Part shown: positions 1 to 5,949 of the stretch, piece after piece
How the letters are laid out: every line of letters starts with the position of its first letter
Numbering within the stretch: the stretch's first letter is position 1
Assembly (NCBI GenBank): GCA_014728185.1
Contig: WJMB01000308.1
Coordinates: 1 to 14,037, forward strand
Direction of reading: 5' to 3'
DNA length: 14,037 nucleotides
DNA from: Candidatus Coatesiibacteriota bacterium
GTDB taxonomy: Bacteria > RBG-13-66-14
Made by a program: the position numbers and the translations under genes
The notes under the pieces: model-generated
What the model saw: only the letters and a program-made list of their open reading frames with translations
The model's database searches: none
Told to the model about the DNA's origin: nothing

Positions 1-119
1 TATAGAGCCAAACTTTTTCATCGTCCCTCTGCCGCCTTGAGTTGACCTTTTAAGCGAGACGAGTTTGAGCATGATCAGCCCTGAAACAGCCCCATGAAGG
101 AATCAAGCATATCGGGTTT

Positions 120-510
120 ATCGTGACGATCCCTTCCCCAATTGATGAAGGGGTTTTCACACGTACTTGACCAGACATATATCTCTATTAGCTTGATATG
201 TAGTGGCTTTTAGCTTTGCAGGTTGTCCCTGTTTGTGCGTTGCCTGGTGGCGGAAAACCAGACTTGCTCTTAAGAGGGCGCTTCTATGAGCACGCTGAGA
301 GTCGGGAAATCGCGACTCCTGCTTCGCATCCCAGGCATCCCAGGTTTAAGTATGACTATACGTTTTCATATAGCGACTTTAGCAGGTATGATATCTTTTT
401 TGTCGCGTCGAAAAACAGCCTTGCGTGAGATAGTTGTCGGCACTTCCTTTCTAAATGCCGCTCATTAGCGTTTTCGACTTAGTTTCAGTTTCGGGTGATA
501 ATTCCCTTGA
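120..510 (+). repeat. Interspersed repeat, copy A
   Basis: This stretch aligns collinearly with about 5488-5870 (copy B), with a nearly constant offset of 5360-5368. Exact shared words include TCACACGT (157-164), a 17-base word at 235-251, GCGACTTTAGCAG (373-385) and TTCTAAATGCCGCTC (449-463). At 484-502, 18 of 19 bases match. The bases between these words are only moderately similar, so this is an old or structurally constrained family and not a recent duplication. It contains a direct 9-bp duplication CATCCCAGG at 327-335 and 336-344, which copy B also has with one change. No reading frame stays open in both copies, so I favour a non-coding element. Outer limits are approximate, and the left part may begin before 120. 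Confidence 0.75.
299..318 (+). other. Hairpin conserved between repeat copies A and B
   Basis: GAGTCG (299-304) can pair with CGACTC (313-318) around an 8-base loop. The homologous bases in copy B (5663-5668 with 5677-5682) keep five of six pairs: the third pair changes from G-C to T-A on both sides, while the second becomes a mismatch. One compensated pair in two copies hints at an RNA or cruciform structure but does not prove it. Confidence 0.35.
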
Positions 511-989
511 TGATATCCGCCTTGACCTCATCTTTTGTAAGCTGTTGGGGGCGCCAAGCTCCAGCCCGTGAGGTCTACATCCTCTATCGACGTGATGGCT
601 CGAGAGGGTGCGCTACTCCTCAACCAAACAGCCTCGGGTTGCGGCCCGATCCAACCCCGGCGGTGGTTCACCGGAGCAAAGACAGCCATCGGTTGGCGGT
701 CGCCACAGCCGCGGCGGACCGGCGGTGGGAGCTTAAGTAATCATTAATCAGTCAACTAGGGCGTTTATCTACCAGTAAACTATATCAGCGGCCCCGCGGG
801 TCGTCAAGCACAGCCGAAGCTGGTCAGAGCGCCCCGGAGGTGATATACTTTAATTGTTCAATAAGAAAATGGCGATAGACGATAAAGGTGGTGACTGAGG
901 CGACTGAGACGACTGAGACGACTGATTCGGCCGAGAAGGCCAAGCAGAATAATTGGAGACCAGCATTTAACCCCAGATTTGTGATGGGG
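511..989. other. Intergenic stretch, no gene recognised
   Basis: No convincing gene is seen here. Positions 545-740 are more GC-rich than the surroundings and could be remnant coding DNA, but no frame resembles a family I know. At 836-844 there is a perfect anti-Shine-Dalgarno match (GGAGGTGAT) with no real gene behind it. The nearest candidate starts are TTG at 854, which gives 14 codons ending at 898, and ATG at 869 in the same frame. The site may be the relic of a lost gene start or chance. Confidence 0.5.
891..926. repeat. Short tandem repeat, four 9-bp units
   Basis: Four adjacent 9-bp units (891-899, 900-908, 909-917, 918-926) share the core CGACTGAG, with changes at the first two bases of the early units and the last base of the final one. 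In one frame the array would encode T-E-x repeats at the start of an otherwise unrecognisable open frame (888-1286). I do not accept that frame as a gene because it lacks a ribosome binding site and its composition looks random after the repeat. Confidence 0.6.
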
Positions 990-1545
990 GATTCGTCGGC
1001 TGGGAGCGCTTTTATCCGCCAGTTTCGCGCGCGGCCCCGATCTGTACGACGCCGTGTTGCCGGATCGACTCCCAGATTGAGATTTGCTCATATCTTCAAA
1101 ATCAAAGCTGAGCAAGATGTTGAGATAGCAAGCGATGGATCACTCAACCGCTACGAATCACTGTGTTACTGGATAATGTTAAGATTTATTCACTTATCAG
1201 GCAACCGGGCGCACACCTCGGGCAAGCTGTCTGTGGCGGGCAAGTTGGCTTCCACATTCTTGGGATCCCCCGATAGACGTCGCTGACTTCTTAAATCAAC
1301 TGCTTGACGCCATGGGCCTCGAGGGCGATGCTACACTTTTAAGTGCCATATAAACAAGCGCTTACAAAGAGTTAGCACCGCGTTTGGAAGGCCGGAGGGC
1401 AAAGACCTCTTTGACATAGCCTCGTATCAGCAGCTTTTTCAAAGTGGTTCGACGCTTAGAGTTGGAGTTGGCTGGTCAGGGAGCGTGTGTGATGCCTACA
1501 GCGATGAATGACGGCGTCACAAACAGCTTCAAGTAGCCGATGAAG
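990..1545 (+). pseudogene. Possible decayed PotD-like solute-binding-protein gene
   Basis: No intact frame exists, but protein-like fragments occur in an order and at spacings that recall polyamine-type periplasmic binding proteins (PotD/PotF family). They are: FVGWERFYPP (from 992), DLYDAVLPD (frame of 1033, interrupted by stops at 1078 and 1126), SWDPPIDVADFLNQLLDAMG (the same frame, from 1258, stop at 1351) and, one frame over (1347-1511), a segment with SYQQLFQSG followed by VGVGWSG. A later VPREPAA lies near 1545. In the family, W-x-x-Y-x-P, YD-x-V-x-PS and GWSG-type motifs come in this order. The match was made by eye, and scattered stops and frame changes mean the gene would be long dead. 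It could instead be chance. Confidence 0.3.
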
Positions 1546-1813
1546 CAGCACCGTGCCGCGTGAACCAGCAGCCTGATGATGTGTCAAGCAAAGGTGATTC
1601 GCCCCTGACAGCCCAGTCGGCTCGAATAATCGCTACCATCCAACCGCCCTTTTCAGAATGAGTTGCGGCAACAAAAGCGGGCCGTTGCCGCTGAGAGACC
1701 CCATACCGTTTAGTGGCAATCCAAACCTGAAGCAGGCAACCCGCTCCATCGACAACCACGACTGTACGACTGAGAATCGAACCTGTCACCAAACCCGCCC
1801 GAACGGAGTCACG
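1546..1813. other. Intergenic leader region upstream of the FecR operon
   Basis: No gene is seen. It contains an 8-bp perfect inverted repeat, GCGGCAAC (1665-1672) and GTTGCCGC (1684-1691), separated by 11 bases and lying about 120 bp before the first start codon. No T-run follows, so it is not an intrinsic terminator. It could be an operator or a leader-RNA hairpin. No sigma-70 promoter with a credible -35 and -10 pair was found, although the tight operon starting at 1814 needs one in this stretch or further upstream. Confidence 0.4.
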
Positions 1814-2674
1814 ATGAAAACTAGGTCGATTACTCTTCCCCTCATTATCCTGCTCGTAGTGGCCCTGGCCCCGGCCTCACTGGGCCTCGGCCGACGCCTG
1901 GGCGAGGTCGTCGAGGTCGTCGGCCGGGTGACCGTCACCCGGGACGGTGAAACCGACAAGCTGGACAAGGGCGACGACGTCCACGAGGGCGACGTCATCG
2001 AGGCCACCCGCAACTCCAGTGTCGAGATCAGCCTGGGCACGGGTCAGCGGGTGCGCATCCGCTCCAACAGCCGGGTGCGTCTGGCCACCACCACCTCGAG
2101 CTACGACATCGATACCTACTACGGCGGGGTGCTGGCGGCCATCAACGGCGCCGCCGACGACGGCGCGGGCTTCCGCGTCTCCTCGCGCAGCGCCTCGGGA
2201 TCGGTGCGCGGAACACTCTTCGCCGCCGAGGTGGCCGAGGACGGCACCACCACCTACCAGGTGCTCCACGGCGAAGTCGAGGCTACGCAGACGACGACCG
2301 GCGAGGCGGTGACTCTGACCGAGTCGACCAAGGCCGTGGTGCCCGTCGAGGGCGCTTTGGCCGAACCCGTCGCCCTGACCGCGGCCGAGATCGCCGCCCT
2401 GGAGAGCTGGGCCGGCGGACTGCTCAGCCTGCCCGGCGTGGCCCTCTCCGGAGCCGCCGATGGCGCGCTGACCAGCTTGACCGAAGGCGCCCAGACCGGT
2501 GCCGGAAGCGCCGTCGCCGGAACCTCGGCCGCCGGGGGCTTCCCCTGGATCATCGTCGGCGCCGTGGGCGTCGTGGGCGCCACGGCCGCCGTGGTCGCCG
2601 CCGAACTGGATGACGACGGCGGCGATGACGGTGACGACGAAGGCGGAATCAGCATCAACATCAACTGGGACTAG
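1814..2674 (+). CDS. Exported FecR-domain protein with C-terminal membrane segment and acidic tail
   Basis: The protein has 286 residues. The ATG at 1814 is preceded by GGAG at 1805-1808 and directly starts a signal peptide (MKTRS, then a hydrophobic stretch to about residue 20), so upstream in-frame starts are rejected. Residues 31-155 follow the FecR pattern: EVVGRVTVTRDG, a GDDVHEGDVIEA turn, a strand ending in an SNSRVRL block, then SVRGTLFAAEV and VLHGEVEA. This beta-rich domain is common in extracytoplasmic proteins; only some members are true FecR anti-sigma regulators, and no sigma factor of that type is next door. Residues about 243-264 form a glycine/alanine-rich membrane helix, followed by an Asp/Gly tail (265-278) and SININWD. 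The tail might bind cations (inference). It is the first gene of a three-gene operon, with 12 bp to the next gene. The biological role is unknown. Confidence 0.85.
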   Translation: MKTRSITLPLIILLVVALAPASLGLGRRLGEVVEVVGRVTVTRDGETDKLDKGDDVHEGDVIEATRNSSVEISLGTGQRVRIRSNSRVRLATTTSSYDIDTYYGGVLAAINGAADDGAGFRVSSRSASGSVRGTLFAAEVAEDGTTTYQVLHGEVEATQTTTGEAVTLTESTKAVVPVEGALAEPVALTAAEIAALESWAGGLLSLPGVALSGAADGALTSLTEGAQTGAGSAVAGTSAAGGFPWIIVGAVGVVGATAAVVAAELDDDGGDDGDDEGGISININWD

Positions 2675-2686
2675 GGGGGAGACGAC

Positions 2687-3910
2687 ATGAACGGCAAACG
2701 AGCAATCATCGCCATCGCCCTCCTGGGGCTGGCACTTACGGCCTGCGATCCCGCGGGTTTGACCACCGACGACAGCGGCCTGGTCCTCGATCTGAGCGGC
2801 CTCGCCGACGCCCAGGCCGTCGACAGCGTCCGGGTGCGAATCACCGCCGGGGACATCGCCGAGGAGATCTGGGCCGAACTGGAGATCGACGGCAACTCGG
2901 CCTCCGGTGTGGTCGACTGTCCGGCGGGTTACAATCGCCTGGTCGAGGTCGATGTGGCCGAGGCCGGCGTGATCCTCTATACCGCCGCCGGTCGGGCCGA
3001 CGTCGAAGAGGGACAGGTCACCACCCTCTCGCTGACCGCCCACAGCGTGGACGATTTAACCCTGCGCGTCGCCGGACGCCTGGGAGCTTTCGGTGACTAC
3101 GACTGGCAGCACCTGCTGCCCACGGACCTTAGCCTCTCCGACACCGGCGAGGTCTTCACAGTCGATCCCGAGGCCGGCGAGCTGATCGCCTATCACGCCG
3201 ACGGTGCGCTGGATTACAGCGTCGGCTTCACCGACCAATCCGACTACACTCCGGCGACGGTGCTCTGGCTTCCCGACCGCGACGCCCTGCTGGTCGCCGA
3301 TCCGATCAACGATCGCCTCGACCTGTTCGACGCCGCCGACGGGGTCCACCTGGAGAGCTGGCCGCAACCCGACGACTTCGGCGAGCCCGGCGACCTGGCC
3401 TACTGGCCCCAGCAAGACGCCGTGCTGATCATCGACGCCACCAACAGCGAGCTGGTTCTGCTGAGCAGCGACGGCGCCTTCCTCTACAGCTTCCCCCTCA
3501 ACGACGGCGGCGGCGCCCCCCTGGACAACCCCGTGGGCCTGGCCGTGCTGGAAACCGATTCCGATAGCGTCTTCATCGCCGTCTCCGACGCCCTCAACGG
3601 CGAGGTCTACCTCTACGATTATTTCTACGGCGGCGGTTTCGAGCCGTCGGGAACCATCGGCGGCGGCCTGCAGCAGCCCCTGGGACTCTGCCGGGCCGAC
3701 GACCTCCTCGTCGTCACCGACGCCACCCAGTCACAACTGGTCCTCTACGACTACCTCGATTACTCCGTGGATCACCTGGCCGACTACGGTGAGCAGGGCG
3801 AGCGCCTGGGCGCCTTCACCCTGCCCGCGGCGGCGGCCTATCACGAGGGTCGACTCTGGGTCGCCGACGGCGGCAACCACCGCCTGCAATACTTCGATCT
3901 GGTTCCCTAG
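2687..3910 (+). CDS. Lipoprotein with NHL-like beta-propeller
   Basis: The protein has 407 residues. The start ATG follows a strong GGGGGAG site at 2675-2681. The N-terminus is a lipoprotein signal with lipobox L17-T18-A19-C20. Asp at position +2 of the mature protein is the inner-membrane retention signal in E. coli, though the rule need not hold here. Residues about 30-125 look like a beta-sandwich (alternating hydrophobic strands such as VDSVRVRITAG and RLVEVDVAEAG). Residues about 130-407 contain repeated propeller blades of NHL type: LLVADPINDRLDLFDAADG, VLIIDATNSELVLLSSDG, LLVVTDATQSQLVLYDYLD and, at the end, LWVADGGNHRLQYFDL. NHL propellers usually mediate binding rather than catalysis. 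It lies 12 bp after the FecR-like gene and 9 bp before the recombinase gene, so the three are probably co-transcribed. The ligand is unknown. Confidence 0.85.
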   Translation: MNGKRAIIAIALLGLALTACDPAGLTTDDSGLVLDLSGLADAQAVDSVRVRITAGDIAEEIWAELEIDGNSASGVVDCPAGYNRLVEVDVAEAGVILYTAAGRADVEEGQVTTLSLTAHSVDDLTLRVAGRLGAFGDYDWQHLLPTDLSLSDTGEVFTVDPEAGELIAYHADGALDYSVGFTDQSDYTPATVLWLPDRDALLVADPINDRLDLFDAADGVHLESWPQPDDFGEPGDLAYWPQQDAVLIIDATNSELVLLSSDGAFLYSFPLNDGGGAPLDNPVGLAVLETDSDSVFIAVSDALNGEVYLYDYFYGGGFEPSGTIGGGLQQPLGLCRADDLLVVTDATQSQLVLYDYLDYSVDHLADYGEQGERLGAFTLPAAAAYHEGRLWVADGGNHRLQYFDLVP

Positions 3911-3919
3911 GCGGCCGCC

Positions 3920-5173
3920 GTGAACGCAGAAACGGCGGAGCACAGGCGGGCTTTTCTGGACTACCTCAGTCAGGAGCGCGGTCTGGCCGAGGCCACCATT
4001 CGGGCCTACGGCGAGGACCTGCGCTCCTTCGCACGCTACGCCGCCGGGGCAGGCGTCAGCGACCCCCTCGACGACCCGACGCCGCGGGCCGTCAGCCGCT
4101 ATCTGGCCTGGGAGCGCGCCCGGGGCGTCGCCGATTCAACTCTGCGCCGCCGGTTGTGCACCCTGCGGGTCTGGACGGACTACCAGGAGATCGAGGGCCG
4201 GAGTCGCGGTACCGCTGGAGCCTTGCCGCTGCCCGGGAAGCGTCCCGCCCTGCCGCGGGCCCTCGGCGTCGATCAGGTCGAAGCGCTGCTCGGGGCCGCT
4301 CGAAAACGCCTGGAGCAAGCCGCCGCTACCGACGGACACCGCGCGCTGACGGCCCTGGTAGTATTGCGCCTGAGCGGCGATTTCGGCCTGACCACCGCCG
4401 AGATCGCGAGCCTGCCAGCGAACGCAGCGTCACTGCCCGTCGGACATCCGCTCAACGCCGACGCCGAATTGGCCGAGGCCTGGTCACTGCTGAACCGTTC
4501 AACCAATGAAACCACCGGCGAGACCCCTCTCGTTTCGCTGAACCCCGCCAGACAGAGCCGCCTGCGACGCGACTTCACCACGACCACCGCCCGGCTGACG
4601 GCTCGCCTGTTGCCGCGACGCATGGAGAACCTGGAGACCGCCGCGCCCGGACCACCCCGCGCGCCCCACTACCTGCGGGCTCTGCGCGATTGCGCCTTGC
4701 TGGAGCTGCTCTACGCCGCCGGGCTGCGCGTCGGCGAGGCCCTGGGGCTGAACTGGCGCGACCTCGACCTTGACGACGGCTTCGCCCACCTGCGGGGCAA
4801 GGGCGGACGGCGACGTGTCGTCCCCTTCGGCGAGAGCGCCCGCTTGAGCCTGCGACGGCTGCGTGCCGACTCCGCCGCCTCGGCGGGCGATCCCGTCTTC
4901 ACCGGACCCCGGGGGGAGGCGCTGCGGCGTCGCTCGGTCAACACCCTGTTGCGCCGATTGAGCGACGATTGCGGCCTGGATCCGCCGGCCACGCCCCACC
5001 ATTTGCGCCACAGCTTCGCCACCCACCTGCTCGGCGGGGGCGCCGGCATCCGGTTGGTCAACGAGCTGCTCGGGCACCGCCGCCTGGCCGAGACCCAGCG
5101 CTATACCCGCGTCGAGGTCTCGCGACTCGTCGAAGCACACCACCGCCACCCCCGCGAAGCAACCGAACACTGA
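3920..5173 (+). CDS. Tyrosine recombinase of the XerC/XerD type with interdomain insertion
   Basis: The protein has 417 residues, against roughly 300 for ordinary XerC/XerD. The GTG start lies 9 bp after the lipoprotein stop and has only a weak GGCGG upstream, so translational coupling is likely. It is chosen because the SAM-like DNA-binding domain (FLDYLSQERGLAEATIRAYG) begins at residue 12. The catalytic set is complete: R270 in AAGLRVGEAL, K294 in LRGKGG, H360 and R363 in TPHHLRHSFATHLL, H386 in LLGHRRL, and nucleophile Y395 in TQRYTRV. The family cuts and rejoins DNA through a 3'-phosphotyrosine, for example at dif. The oddity is residues about 125-250: where a short linker is normal, there is an insertion whose first part (RALTALVVLRLSGDFGLTTA, 141-160) resembles the helix at 258-272 but has Thr in place of the catalytic Arg. 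It could be the chromosomal dimer-resolution enzyme or an element-specific recombinase; the sequence does not decide. Confidence 0.9.
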   Translation: MNAETAEHRRAFLDYLSQERGLAEATIRAYGEDLRSFARYAAGAGVSDPLDDPTPRAVSRYLAWERARGVADSTLRRRLCTLRVWTDYQEIEGRSRGTAGALPLPGKRPALPRALGVDQVEALLGAARKRLEQAAATDGHRALTALVVLRLSGDFGLTTAEIASLPANAASLPVGHPLNADAELAEAWSLLNRSTNETTGETPLVSLNPARQSRLRRDFTTTTARLTARLLPRRMENLETAAPGPPRAPHYLRALRDCALLELLYAAGLRVGEALGLNWRDLDLDDGFAHLRGKGGRRRVVPFGESARLSLRRLRADSAASAGDPVFTGPRGEALRRRSVNTLLRRLSDDCGLDPPATPHHLRHSFATHLLGGGAGIRLVNELLGHRRLAETQRYTRVEVSRLVEAHHRHPREATEH

Positions 5174-5213
5174 TTCGGTCCGCGAGCAGGCCTTTTGGCA
5201 TTCAGACAAGGCC
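5162..5213 (+). other. Tandem hairpins at the 3' end of the recombinase gene
   Basis: ACCGAA (5162-5167) pairs with TTCGGT (5174-5179) around a 6-base loop that contains the stop codon. A second stem, GGCCTT (5189-5194) with AAGGCC (5208-5213), follows. Neither is followed by a T-run, so they are not classical intrinsic terminators. They could protect the 3' end of the operon mRNA or contribute to termination. This is inference from base pairing only. Confidence 0.35.
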
Positions 5214-5487
5214 GAACCGAGGGCAGTTCGATCTGACCGGGAGTGCTCAGGATAAATGAACCGATAGCACTGGAGTTCTGTGGGTACATATCTCCAGCAA
5301 TAAATATTAATGGATGGGATCGTATACCGTGTTCGGACAGGGTTGTGATTCCAATCGGCAGATAATTCGCGTGTAGCAGCAGATGAACCTGTCACATATA
5401 AGCAGTCCAAAAGTGGCATGCCAAGGATTGTAATCTGTGGATAATCCACTATTCCAATAGCTTGCATTCAACGCCCAACCGGTTTCT
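5214..5487. other. Intergenic stretch with small inverted repeats
   Basis: No gene was recognised. Two adjacent inverted repeats are visible: AGTGCT (5242-5247) with AGCACT (5266-5271), and CTGGAG (5270-5275) with CTCCAG (5292-5297). They share two bases, so as RNA they would be mutually exclusive or stacked. The base composition is AT-rich compared with the flanking gene. The left part of repeat copy B may extend into this stretch, but I cannot align it reliably before about 5460. Confidence 0.4.
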
Positions 5488-5870
5488 GCAGAACTCATAA
5501 GTGCACCAATAACAGATGGGGTAATCACACGTGACGGAACAGGCACATATCGCCAATAGCATGTTATTATGTGCTTTATAGCTAAGCAAGCTGCCATGGT
5601 CCGTGCGTTGCCTGGTGGCATCAAAGATGTTCTCCAAGCGGACGCTTCCAATCTATCGCTCTGCTTCGGTAAGTCGCGAATCCTGATTTGCATCCCGGGC
5701 ATCCCAGGTAGTATGCGACTAAACGCCTTTTAATTGCGACTTTAGCAGATATCAAAACGTTTGCATATCGAGCTGGAGCCCTTCGTGCGGTGATTGTCAG
5801 CACTTTCGTTCTAAATGCCGCTCTTTTGTATTCTCGACGTGGGTTCAGTTTCAGGTGATAATCCCATCTT
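5488..5870 (+). repeat. Interspersed repeat, copy B
   Basis: This is homologous to copy A at about 120-510 in the same orientation. Shared words: TCACACGT at 5525-5532, the 17-base word at 5603-5619, GCGACTTTAGCAG at 5736-5748, TTCTAAATGCCGCTC at 5809-5823 and the 19-base segment at 5844-5862 (one mismatch). The paired 9-mers CATCCCGGG (5691-5699) and CATCCCAGG (5700-5708) match the tandem duplication in copy A. Copy B ends about 80 bp before the GT-C-like gene, so it could carry leader or regulatory function for that gene, whereas copy A lies 1.3 kb from its next gene. A minus-strand open frame (5307-5702) exists here but is closed by stops in copy A. Confidence 0.75.
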
Positions 5871-5901
5871 TTTATCGACATATTTTGGTTCGCCGACACT
5901 G

Positions 5902-5907
5902 TAAAAT
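5902..5907 (+). promoter_or_regulatory. Possible -10 box for the GT-C-like operon
   Basis: TAAAAT matches five of six bases of the sigma-70 -10 consensus and would place the transcription start about 35 bases before the ATG at 5950. No good -35 is found at 16-18 bp; TCGACA (5875-5880) is close to consensus but 21 bp away. The call is weak and rests on position and AT-richness. Confidence 0.3.
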
Positions 5908-5949
5908 ACATCTGGCAAAAACCAACTGAGCGCAGAAGGAATCATCTTG

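Noticed and set aside
129..157. Possible terminator hairpin CCCTTC/GAAGGG followed by GTTTT
   Set aside because: The stem is short, the loop is 10 bases, and the pairing is not kept in the homologous part of repeat copy B, so chance is more likely.
888..1286. Plus-strand open frame of 132 codons starting with T-E-T repeats
   Set aside because: No ribosome binding site at a usable distance, composition looks random after the short tandem repeat, and no family resemblance.
1774..1783. GAATCGAACC, which on the minus strand resembles a tRNA T-loop
   Set aside because: The flanking bases do not form a T-stem and no acceptor or anticodon arm can be drawn around it.
1877..3043. Long minus-strand open frame (388 codons) opposite the FecR-like and lipoprotein genes
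   Set aside because: It is rich in Gly, Asp and Gln without motifs and lies opposite two genes with clear signal sequences and domains; long antisense frames are expected in GC-rich coding DNA.
5307..5702. Minus-strand open frame of 131 codons inside repeat copy B
   Set aside because: Random-looking composition rich in Cys, Trp and Tyr, no start signals, and the same frame is broken by stops in copy A.
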